49,880 nt of DNA, taken from an uncultured Planctomycetales bacterium (GTDB lineage: Bacteria > Planctomycetota > Planctomycetia > Isosphaerales > Isosphaeraceae). A program made the translations under genes and the position numbers. The notes below the pieces were generated by a model. The model was not told the origin of the DNA, did not search any database, and was given only the letters and a program-made list of their open reading frames with translations. Within the stretch, counting starts at the first letter, position 1. Each line of letters opens with the position of its first letter. Positions 9,001 to 17,079 of the stretch are shown here, one piece after another. The DNA lies in the NCBI GenBank assembly GCA_937907525.1, contig CALCIB010000399.1, forward strand, positions 1 to 49,880. Reading direction: 5' to 3'.

Positions 9001-11554
9001 CATAGAAGGTAGCGCTCGGAGAATCCGAGTCGGTACGCCGACGAACGTCCGTGCTCAACGCCCGAAGGCATCATAGAAGGTAGCGCGTCCCGACCGCGAT
9101 CTCGCCGAGCCCGCGAACCTCGGATTGTGCTCAACGCCCGAAGGCATCATAGAAGGTAGCGCATGAGTCGGATGATCGTCCTCGCGCTCCGCGAGTGTGC
9201 TCAACGCCCGAAGGCATCATAGAAGGTAGCGCACGCATGTCCGTGCAACGTGGTTTCCGCTTCAAGTGGTGCTCAACGCCCGAAGGCATCATAGAAGGTA
9301 GCGCTAGGTCGCGTCGTCGTCGGTCATCTGGGTCTTGGTGTGCTCAACGCCCGAAGGCATCATAGAAGGTAGCGCCGCGTCGTTCACCTCGCGCGAAAGC
9401 TCGTCCCGGAGTGCTCAACGCCCGAAGGCATCATAGAAGGTAGCGCCGGAGCGTTGACCAGCATCACGCGGCGGCTCAACCTGAGTGCTCAACGCCCGAA
9501 GGCATCATAGAAGGTAGCGCCAGGATTTCCGCGATCAAGTGGTGCGAATTCCAGTTGTGCTCAACGCCCGAAGGCATCATAGAAGGTAGCGCGGGAGGCC
9601 CGGTTGTCCGGCCGATCCGACAACCAGGCGTGCTCAACGCCCGAAGGCATCATAGAAGGTAGCGCACACGCGCGTTCAAGAGAGGCTGTTCAGGGAACAC
9701 TTGTGCTCAACGCCCGAAGGCATCATAGAAGGTAGCGCCCCATTGCGATGCCGCGAGAGCCGGCGACGGCCTTCGCGTGCTCAACGCCCGAAGGCATCAT
9801 AGAAGGTAGCGCACAGCGGCGGCGTCGGCTTGCTTCCGCCCGATGTCGAGTGCTCAACGCCCGAAGGCATCATAGAAGGTAGCGCGCATTCGGTCCGGGT
9901 TATGATCTTCCTCCGCTTCCCGTGCTCAACGCCCGAAGGCATCATAGAAGGTAGCGCGCGATCCCGGAGGCGCGGGCGGCGGCGGTGGCGGAGTGCTCAA
10001 CGCCCGAAGGCATCATAGAAGGTAGCGCATACGTCACGGCGTCCCTCTACGCCCGCTCGTTCGAGTGCTCAACGCCCGAAGGCATCATAGAAGGTAGCGC
10101 GACCTTCACGAGTCGCGAGTAGGCCGAGCAAAGGGCGGTGTGCTCAACGCCCGAAGGCATCATAGAAGGTAGCGCGGGTGCCATGCACTGCCGTGCAACG
10201 GGAGTAGGACGTGCTCAACGCCCGAAGGCATCATAGAAGGTAGCGCGCAAGGACGCCGGCCGCGTCGGCGAGATGATCGGAGTGCTCAACGCCCGAAGGC
10301 ATCATAGAAGGTAGCGCGCGATCCGAGCGAGGACCTCGGCGACGGCGGTCGGTGCTCAACGCCCGAAGGCATCATAGAAGGTAGCGCTTGGATCGCGGCG
10401 CCAAGGAACGGGCGTCGCGGACGTGCTCAACGCCCGAAGGCATCATAGAAGGTAGCGCGAAGGCGACGCCGACCCGATCGAACTCGCGGACGAGGTGCTC
10501 AACGCCCGAAGGCATCATAGAAGGTAGCGCGCCCTCCGCACGAGAACGAACCGTCGTTGCAGCACCCGGTGCTCAACGCCCGAAGGCATCATAGAAGGTA
10601 GCGCTCTCGCCGACGCGCCGGACCTCGCCTACCGGCTCGAGTGCTCAACGCCCGAAGGCATCATAGAAGGTAGCGCGTAATGAGATCATTCGCTGATCGT
10701 CGGCGTAAAAGTTGTGCTCAACGCCCGAAGGCATCATAGAAGGTAGCGCGCGACCTGGCCGATGCATACCCATTGCCTTATGCTTGCACGTGCTCAACGC
10801 CCGAAGGCATCATAGAAGGTAGCGCGCGTGGCGCTGGAGGCGGGCGATTGGGGCCGCGTCAAGTGCTCAACGCCCGAAGGCATCATAGAAGGTAGCGCGG
10901 TAGGCGCGGAATTGCTGGTCATCAAGCCGGGAAAGTGCTCAACGCCCGAAGGCATCATAGAAGGTAGCGCGCTAGAGACCGGCTTCCTGTTCCTCACGTT
11001 GAACGTGTGCTCAACGCCCGAAGGCATCATAGAAGGTAGCGCTTGCGCTGGACGTGGCCCCGCTTGGGGCTCGACCCGTGCTCAACGCCCGAAGGCATCA
11101 TAGAAGGTAGCGCCCGTCGCCGTGGCCGTCAGCATTGGCCGCTTTGCGGACCCAGTGCTCAACGCCCGAAGGCATCATAGAAGGTAGCGCGCATGCACTA
11201 TGCACCTAGGTGTACACCCACAGTGGTGCTCAACGCCCGAAGGCATCATAGAAGGTAGCGCGATCGGCGTGCCGTTGAGACCGCGACCCACGACGACCGG
11301 GTGTGCTCAACGCCCGAAGGCATCATAGAAGGTAGCGCGGCCAGAGTCTTGCCCTTGGTGTCGAACTTGTCGCTGTGCTCAACGCCCGAAGGCATCATAG
11401 AAGGTAGCGCAGGACGTCGACGCCCTGACGGGCGGCCGAATCCTGGCGTGCTCAACGCCCGAAGGCATCATAGAAGGTAGCGCTTGCTCGGGACGGCGAC
11501 GGTCGAAAGGTCGGTGCTGTGCTCAACGCCCGAAGGCATCATAGAAGGTAGCGC
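3039..11554 (-). CRISPR. Long type I CRISPR array, about 117 repeats
   Basis: I counted about 117 copies of a 36-bp repeat, spaced by unique 34-41 bp spacers, plus one degenerate copy at 3039-3075. On the plus strand the repeat reads GTGCTCAACGCCCGAAGG followed by CATCATAGAAGGTAGCGC. In crRNA sense (minus strand) the middle forms a hairpin GATGCC-TTCG-GGCGTT, and the repeat ends TTGAGCAC, which would be the 8-nt 5' handle after Cas6 cleavage. The terminal copy at 3039 is degraded in its first third and carries an inserted base, so that end is the old (trailer) end; the leader is at 11555 beside cas2. Only two other variant repeats were noticed: C to T in 3183-3218 and a C to G in 8251-8286. 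The leader-proximal spacer 11484-11518 is identical to spacer 7993-8027. Confidence 0.98.
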
Positions 11555-11823
11555 GGCCCAATCTCACTGTCATACATTGTAACGGTTTGCGTCGGTGTTT
11601 TCACGCGCCTGGGGGGGAAGGCCGGAATTTCGAGGGTCTGGCGCTCGGAATTCGCGAGGGCCTGTCCGAAATACGTTTGTGAGGAAGGAGTTACTTCGAA
11701 TCATGCACCTCCTGCGTTGTCAAGTGGTCGTAACTCGTGGAGGCGAGGTGACGTAAGGCGGATTTGACTGATCGTCGGGCGCGACGCGGCGAGGTACTTG
11801 AATCGGCTCGCCGCGTCGGCGCG
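11555..11823 (-). promoter_or_regulatory. CRISPR leader with array promoter
   Basis: This is the 269-bp non-coding stretch between the last cas gene and the newest repeat, on the side opposite the degenerate repeat, so it is the leader. Read on the minus strand it holds GTGAAA (11599-11604), a 17-bp gap and TACAAT (11576-11581), a good housekeeping-type promoter. It would start transcription roughly 15 bp before the first repeat. The leader sequence is locally richer in A and T than the surrounding genes. Integration-host-factor or leader-anchoring sites cannot be assigned from sequence alone. Confidence 0.7.
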
Positions 11824-12123
11824 TCAGAGGATTTCGAAAGACTCTGGGGAGTCGGGCCAGTCGGGGACGTTGCGGGCGGAGTGGGTCGTTTCCATGCCCT
11901 TCACGCAGTTCGCGCACAAGGGGATCATCAAGACGTCGTCCTCCGGGTCCAGGACCTGGGTCAGTTCCCATCGCAGGCGCTGCATCTGGGTCGGGTTGAG
12001 CCAGCATCGGAAGACCGAATATTGCATGCGCACCCCCGTCCCCTCCAGGATCTTGGCCGCGCGTCGCAGCCGGGCCGGATCGTGGACGTCGTAGCTGATC
12101 AGCCACCATTTGGCGCCGAGCAT
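11824..12123 (-). CDS. cas2: CRISPR-associated endonuclease Cas2
   Basis: Cas2 is the small structural subunit of the Cas1-Cas2 spacer integrase. The 99-residue protein begins MLGAKWWLISYDVHDPAR, with the usual beta-strand and Asp of the ferredoxin fold (LISYDV), followed by GVRMQYSVFRCWL, which matches the family motif near residue 35. The ATG at 12123 is chosen because GGAGG lies eight bases upstream; a TTG five codons earlier overlaps that ribosome site. It is the last gene of the cas operon, 24 bp after cas4-cas1, and directly borders the leader. The C-terminus (about residues 80-99, acidic and proline-containing) looks like a normal tail. Confidence 0.95.
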   Translation of the reverse strand: MLGAKWWLISYDVHDPARLRRAAKILEGTGVRMQYSVFRCWLNPTQMQRLRWELTQVLDPEDDVLMIPLCANCVKGMETTHSARNVPDWPDSPESFEIL

Positions 12124-12147
12124 GAGAAGGGCCTCCAAGAGTCGGGT

Positions 12148-13806
12148 TCACCGCAGCCGCTGCCTCGCGAAGAGGCCGGGCTCGCCGCTCCATTCCTTCT
12201 CCAACAGGCGAGCCTCCAGTTCGATCGTCCTGGAGTACGACAGCGAGTAACCCACGACCGGATGCTTCCAGGGCTCGTCGAGCCGGTTCTCGAACAGGCC
12301 GATCGCCTTGCGGCGGCCGGAGTCGGAGAGCCAGGTCTTGGCCTTGGTGGCCACGAAGTCCGCCTCCGGATCCCACTGGCCGCGATTGAGCGAGGCCACC
12401 AGGACCATGTCCCAAAGCGGAACGCGGAAAAGCTCCATCAGGTCCAGGACCAAGGGATGCGCGGCGCTTCGAGGGGTGTGGAAGAAGCCCAGGGCCGGCT
12501 CCAACCCCGAGGCCAACACCGCCTTCATGACCGCCGTGTGCAACAGCGCGTAGCCGAAGCCGAGCAAGGCGTTGAAGCGGTCGACGGGCGGGCGGCGGCT
12601 TCGCTTCGAGTAACGGAGCGAGTCGGGGACCTTGGGCCCGACCAGACGCGCCAGCCCCTGGAAATAGCCGACGGCCGCGGAGCCCTCCAGGCCGCGAAGC
12701 GAATCGCGGTCGGCGGCCGAGTCCAGGAAGGCCAGGGCCGAGCGCAGCGGTTTGAGGTCGTCGAGCATCGCGGCGCGCGCGTCGTCGTCGCCGCGGGAGC
12801 CGCGGAGGAGGTAGCGGTGCTGGCTTTCGACCTTGCCGCGGACGAGCGCCCTGGCGAGCCTGAGGCAGACGGCCTCGTCGGCCAGGGCGCGGTACTGACG
12901 GATTCGGCGTTGGACCTGGCCGACGGTGGCGGTAAGACTGGCCTCGTGCCGCCCGGAAGCGGTGAACCAATGCACGGCGACGCCGCGCCGGGCGCACAGC
13001 TCAAGCGCCTGGCTCGACGCCTGGACGCCGCCGTGCAGGAGCACGGATTCCAGTTCGCGGATGGGCCGCTTGACCTCGCCGCCGTCGTCGGGCTGACGGA
13101 CGACCAGCGCCTCCCCCGCGCGGCCGACCCGCGTCCCCGGCTTGACGACGTGGAGGCAGACGCCGTCGCGGTCGGGGGGGAAGAGCCGCCGCGCGTCGCG
13201 CTCGGGCCGCTCCGCCTGGCGGACCTCCTCCGGCAGACAGACCGGCGCCAGCGAACAATGAACGCACAAGCGTTCGTTGTCGGTCACGGGGGGCCGCTCG
13301 TCGGATTCGCGAAGCCGCCGGGCGGTGGCGACGGCCTCTTGAAGCTCGGCCCGCGCCGGTTCGTCGATCGGCACGCGGACGGTGACGCCGTCGGCGTGGT
13401 AGCGGACGCGGCCCTCGGGGACGGTCGCGCCGGTGGCGGATTCGATCAGGACCGCGTAGGCGATCACCTGAAGGCGGTCGGACGGCCATGCGGAGGCGGC
13501 CGCGCCGTCGCGCCGCGACTTCCCGCGCTTGTGTTCGTAGGGGAGCAGCGAGCCATCGCGGCGGCGGAGGGCGTCGACCCTGCCGACGAGACCGAGGCCG
13601 GGATCGGCGAGTTCCAGTTGCGTCGGCTCGCCCTCCTCATCGGCCTCCAGCGAGGCGTGCAGCTCGCGGCCGGCGTAGACGGCGGCGTCGGCGACCCGAA
13701 TTCCCTCGACCTCCTCCAGGTAGAAAAATCGTTGGCAGTAGGCCAGCGCGTGCAGGGACATGACGCGGAGCGGAAGCGCGCGGTCGCCTTCGGGGGCGGT
13801 CGCCAT
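12148..13806 (-). CDS. cas4-cas1: Cas4-Cas1 fusion, adaptation nuclease/integrase
   Basis: One 552-residue polypeptide joins Cas4 (about 1-200) to Cas1 (about 210-552). Cas4 trims and PAM-selects prespacers: Cys24 together with Cys181, Cys184 and Cys190 (CVHCSLAPVC) would hold the iron-sulfur cluster, and RecB-type nuclease residues are visible as GRVDAL (Asp78), YEHKRGKS (Glu91, Lys93) and Gln113. Cas1 integrates spacers: metal ligands fit Glu374 (GLEGSAAVGYF), His443 (GFFHTP) and Asp455 (PLVLDLMELF). ATG at 13806 has GGAGG about seven bases upstream. Fused Cas4-Cas1 is known in several type I systems, including I-MYXAN-like ones. All catalytic residues are present, so adaptation should be active, in line with the long array. 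Confidence 0.95.
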   Translation of the reverse strand: MATAPEGDRALPLRVMSLHALAYCQRFFYLEEVEGIRVADAAVYAGRELHASLEADEEGEPTQLELADPGLGLVGRVDALRRRDGSLLPYEHKRGKSRRDGAAASAWPSDRLQVIAYAVLIESATGATVPEGRVRYHADGVTVRVPIDEPARAELQEAVATARRLRESDERPPVTDNERLCVHCSLAPVCLPEEVRQAERPERDARRLFPPDRDGVCLHVVKPGTRVGRAGEALVVRQPDDGGEVKRPIRELESVLLHGGVQASSQALELCARRGVAVHWFTASGRHEASLTATVGQVQRRIRQYRALADEAVCLRLARALVRGKVESQHRYLLRGSRGDDDARAAMLDDLKPLRSALAFLDSAADRDSLRGLEGSAAVGYFQGLARLVGPKVPDSLRYSKRSRRPPVDRFNALLGFGYALLHTAVMKAVLASGLEPALGFFHTPRSAAHPLVLDLMELFRVPLWDMVLVASLNRGQWDPEADFVATKAKTWLSDSGRRKAIGLFENRLDEPWKHPVVGYSLSYSRTIELEARLLEKEWSGEPGLFARQRLR

Positions 13807-13856
13807 CGACGTCCTCCTTCCTCGACGAGTGATGGGATGAAAGGGGCCCGACCGGA

Positions 13857-14516
13857 TCAGGTCGGGGCGATGACGGGCATGCGGTCCAACGGCGGCGGCG
13901 CGGCGACGTCAAGGCGCCTCACCAACTCCCCGCTGGCATAACGAGTCCCCGCCGAGCCGACGTGGTCGACCCAGACGGGGAGGGACAACCGGCCCCTGTC
14001 GGCGGTCAGGTACGACCAGACGACCCCCCCGTCGCCGGGACGGAGCCGCCGGACCTCGTCGACCAGGTGCGTGCTCTCCCCCAGCGAGAGCCCGCCGAAG
14101 CGGTCGACGCCCCGAGGGGCGTCTAGGGCCGTGGCGACGCGCGTTTCCAACGTCTGGCCTGATCCGGCCTCGCCGGAGGAGTCGAGCCAGATCGCGAGCC
14201 GGACGTCGGTGAGCAACTCCTGAAAGTCGGGTCGGGAGTTGGTCGAATGCCCGAGTTCCTTGTTCTTCACCCGCCAGAGGGTCCGTAGCACCGTGGAGCG
14301 ATCCGGCCGTCGAGGCATTTCGACCGCCGCGTCGCTCCCGAGTAGGCCGGGGGAGACGCGCGCGGCGAGGTGACGGCGGCGGTCGGTCTCGCCGACCAGG
14401 GAGAGGAGGAACCCGTAGCAGGTGGCGGGGGGCGGCAGGTCCTCGGTCTCCCAGTACTCGCGGGCGAACCCCTTGCGAAAGCAGGCGACCGGGGCCGTGA
14501 CGAAGAGCCCGATCAT
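13857..14516 (-). CDS. cas5: Cascade subunit Cas5 (DevS/Cmx5-like)
   Basis: This 219-residue RAMP protein begins MIGLFVTAPVACFRKGFARE and continues ETEDLPPPATCYGFLLSLVGE, the N-terminal Cas5 pattern in which a fragment like PPsT.yGfLlsLvGE follows the first strand. Cas5 caps the 5' handle of crRNA and joins the large subunit to the Cas7 backbone. The sequence type fits DevS/Cmx5 of the I-MYXAN group better than Cas5 of I-E or I-C. Its ATG lies two bases after the cas7 stop codon, so the two are translationally coupled. A 50-bp gap separates it from the adaptation genes downstream. Confidence 0.88.
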   Translation of the reverse strand: MIGLFVTAPVACFRKGFAREYWETEDLPPPATCYGFLLSLVGETDRRRHLAARVSPGLLGSDAAVEMPRRPDRSTVLRTLWRVKNKELGHSTNSRPDFQELLTDVRLAIWLDSSGEAGSGQTLETRVATALDAPRGVDRFGGLSLGESTHLVDEVRRLRPGDGGVVWSYLTADRGRLSLPVWVDHVGSAGTRYASGELVRRLDVAAPPPLDRMPVIAPT

Positions 14517-14518
14517 GG

Positions 14519-15484
14519 TTAGGCCCCCATCATTTCGCAGACGAGTTCCGCCGCCTTGCGGACGCCGGGCTCCAGCGTCGCCCCGTGTTCTCGGAGCGTC
14601 TTGGCCGCATCCGTGTGGGCGAACCCGCCGGCGACGATGAGTTCCTCGCCGGGGACGTCGCCGGCCGCGACCCTGCGGATGAAGTCCTCGGCGGACAGTT
14701 CGCGCGACCTTTCGTCCTCGCGGAAGGCGTAAAGGAGTCGCGGGGCGGGGTCGTGGGTGACGCGGAAGATGGCGCTTTCGGGGCTGAAGTCGTAGAGGAA
14801 GCGACCGTGGTTGCCGGCGACCTCCCCCAACGCGCAGAGCTCCCGCACGGCCGTTTCCGCCCTGGCCGGAACGCGCAGCCTCCCCGGCGTCATGGCGAAG
14901 CCGTATTGATAGCGGGTGGCGTGGACCTCGGTGCCGTAGGGGACGGGGTTGACCCCCTTCTTGGAGGCCGAGGGCGTCGCGCCGGGGCTGGCGGCGTTGA
15001 AGGTGACGTCGCCGCCGAAGGGGGTCAGCGAGATCGCCCGGGTGATCTCCAGGACCGCGCGCCGGACCTTGGCCGTGCCTTTCGGCTTCTTCGGGCCCTT
15101 CTTCTTGCCGCCGTCGTCGCCGTCATCCTTGTCGCCGCCTGATCCGTCGCCCGCCTCGTCCTTGGCGGCCTCGGCGCTCATGAAGCCGAGCAGGTCGTCG
15201 TCGATGTAGGTCGCGCCCCCCCCGCCCCCCCAGCCCGCGAAGGTCGGATCGGCCCAGACGTTGGCCCCCACGCTCTCGTCCCACTTTCGGTTCGTGCCCG
15301 CCTCTTCAGCCTCGGCCAGCCGGCGCCGCAGCGCGAACCGGACGGCCTCGGCGCTGACGGACGAGTGGACGCGGCCGAACCAGAGGAGCTTCTGAAGCGT
15401 GGTGATGTTGCCATCGGTCTCGGCCCGGTTGTTAGCGGCCGTGCCGTGGTGGGTGACGACGGCCCCGAAAACGTGGATGCTCAT
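14519..15484 (-). CDS. cas7: Cascade backbone subunit Cas7 (DevR/Cst2-like)
   Basis: This 321-residue protein belongs to the DevR/Cst2 branch of Cas7, recognised by the start MSIHVFGAVVTHHGTAANNR and the following AETDGNITTLQKLLW. Multiple copies would coat the crRNA spacer and impose the six-base periodicity of target pairing. ATG at 15484 is chosen over an in-frame upstream codon because GGGAGG lies about nine bases before it. Residues about 107-139 are a low-complexity Asp/Gly/Lys stretch (GDKDDGDDGGKKKGPKKPK) that looks like an extended disordered thumb or loop. Position in the operon: 47 bp after cas8 and two bases before cas5. Confidence 0.9.
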   Translation of the reverse strand: MSIHVFGAVVTHHGTAANNRAETDGNITTLQKLLWFGRVHSSVSAEAVRFALRRRLAEAEEAGTNRKWDESVGANVWADPTFAGWGGGGGATYIDDDLLGFMSAEAAKDEAGDGSGGDKDDGDDGGKKKGPKKPKGTAKVRRAVLEITRAISLTPFGGDVTFNAASPGATPSASKKGVNPVPYGTEVHATRYQYGFAMTPGRLRVPARAETAVRELCALGEVAGNHGRFLYDFSPESAIFRVTHDPAPRLLYAFREDERSRELSAEDFIRRVAAGDVPGEELIVAGGFAHTDAAKTLREHGATLEPGVRKAAELVCEMMGA

Positions 15485-15531
15485 GCGTTGCCTCCCCGAA
15501 TTAAATGCGTTGACGATGCGTGGGTCTCGGT

Positions 15532-17079
15532 TCACTTTCCGTCTTCACCGTCGCCCGACTCGGCACCGGATTGCTCGTCTTCCTCACGCCCGGCGTAGCT
15601 GGCCAGGGCCAGAAGCGCCAGGTCGCGGTTGAGCTTCCAGCGGCGGTCATCGCAAAGCAGAGGCAGGATCGACGTCCAATCCGCCTTGAGGACGGCGTTG
15701 GGGGTGGAACGGCTCCACATGTCCGCCAGGGCGTTCCGGACGTCGTCGGGGGTCTTCGCTCCGGCCAAGGCCAATCTCCAGAGTTGCCTCTGGCGGTTCG
15801 AGCGGTTCTTCTTGGCGTCTTTGCCGACGCCCTTCTCGCCCCAGATTTCGCCGAACCTCATGCGCATGGCCTCGTGGACCGCTTGGACGAGCCGCTCCTC
15901 GCCCTGGTCTTTCCACGGTTCGTCGATCATCGTCTTCAACCCCTCCCTTTCGTACCCAAGGTTGCGCGCCCTGGTCTCGTCGGCCTTCCCGTCGGCCCCG
16001 ACCACCAGGTCGCGGAAGTTCTCGAACCACGGCCGCCCCCGCGCCAGGTTCTCGGCGACGAGGGGGAGCACGACGCTCTTGGCCCAGAACGCGACGGGTT
16101 GGCCCCCTTTCTTGTCGGGCTTGGCCGACGCGAGCCGGGGTTGGAAGCACCCCATCGCGAACCTGAAGCGAGCGAGGTCTCGATCGCCGATTTCCACGTC
16201 GAGCACGGCGGCCCGCGTCTTCTGCTGGCTGCTCCAGGCCGGGGACTTGAACAGGACCGCCTGGCAGCGCTCGACGCCCATGGATCGCCGTTTGCCGTGG
16301 GCGTGAAGATGGACCATCGCCCGCAGCGCGGCGTCGGCCAGGCCGCCCGCCTGGCAATCCACGGGCTTCTTCGGAGTGGCGACGGATCGTCGATCCGCGA
16401 AGTCGACCAAGTTCTCGACGTCCGGAACGATCAGCGCGGCGCCCTTGGGCCCCAGCGGCAGGGAGAGCGTCCCGATCAGGGCGAAGTGCAGGGCGATCGC
16501 GTGCCCGGGCGGGACTTGCAGAATGCTGAAGCGGTTGAACGCCTCGTGCCTGACCATGGACCCCGGCGCGATCATCCCCTTGACGGCCACGACGTCCCTG
16601 ATCCTCCCGGACTTCTCGTCGACCAGGTCTTGATACGCCGACTGGTGTGCGTATCCGCCGATTTTTTGATACTGGAACGGGACCCGCTTGTCGCCGTCGT
16701 CGTACTCGCTCGGCACCATTCCTTCCGCCTTGCGGCTCTTGCCGTGCTGGAGGAAGGTCTGCAACAAGCCCGCCTGAAGGGACGCCCGAACCGGCGAGGG
16801 CGGATCGGCCCCGCCACGGCTCCCGGGCAGGTCGATCATGCCGTCGCGAAGGCCGAAGCTCGCTTCGTAGAGCTTGCGCAGGAACGCGGCGGCGCCCTCG
16901 GGCTTCCCCCAAGAGAGGGTCACGGTTCGAGCGTCGAACGAGGCCTCTCCGATGGAGGCGAGCGGGCCTTCGCCTTCATGGTCCTTCAACCACGAGACGG
17001 TCGCCGCCAGGCCGCCGAGGCCGGCGCGGTGCAGCGGGCCCATGCCGGGTTCGAACAGGTCGATCTTCAGTTCTTCCAT
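15532..17079 (-). CDS. cas8: Cascade large subunit Cas8 (DevT/Cmx8-like)
   Basis: This 515-residue protein has the N-terminus MEELKIDLFEPGMGPLHRAG followed by LGGLAATVSWL, a pattern seen in Cmx8/DevT-type large subunits (a strand, then hRaGLaGL). The large subunit recognises the PAM and recruits Cas3. Assignment rests on this N-terminal similarity plus its position between cas3 and cas7; I see no enzymatic motif, as expected. The ATG at 17079 overlaps the end of cas3 by 13 bp, so translation is coupled. An upstream in-frame extension inside cas3 is not credible. Middle segments such as KKGQFM-like motifs are absent; the C-terminus (EEDEQSGAESGDGEDGK) is acidic and likely disordered. Confidence 0.85.
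   Translation of the reverse strand: MEELKIDLFEPGMGPLHRAGLGGLAATVSWLKDHEGEGPLASIGEASFDARTVTLSWGKPEGAAAFLRKLYEASFGLRDGMIDLPGSRGGADPPSPVRASLQAGLLQTFLQHGKSRKAEGMVPSEYDDGDKRVPFQYQKIGGYAHQSAYQDLVDEKSGRIRDVVAVKGMIAPGSMVRHEAFNRFSILQVPPGHAIALHFALIGTLSLPLGPKGAALIVPDVENLVDFADRRSVATPKKPVDCQAGGLADAALRAMVHLHAHGKRRSMGVERCQAVLFKSPAWSSQQKTRAAVLDVEIGDRDLARFRFAMGCFQPRLASAKPDKKGGQPVAFWAKSVVLPLVAENLARGRPWFENFRDLVVGADGKADETRARNLGYEREGLKTMIDEPWKDQGEERLVQAVHEAMRMRFGEIWGEKGVGKDAKKNRSNRQRQLWRLALAGAKTPDDVRNALADMWSRSTPNAVLKADWTSILPLLCDDRRWKLNRDLALLALASYAGREEDEQSGAESGDGEDGK

Noticed and set aside
11764..13941. 725-codon plus-strand frame opposite cas4-cas1 and cas2
   Set aside because: It is an antisense shadow of GC-rich genes; the minus strand encodes clear Cas proteins.
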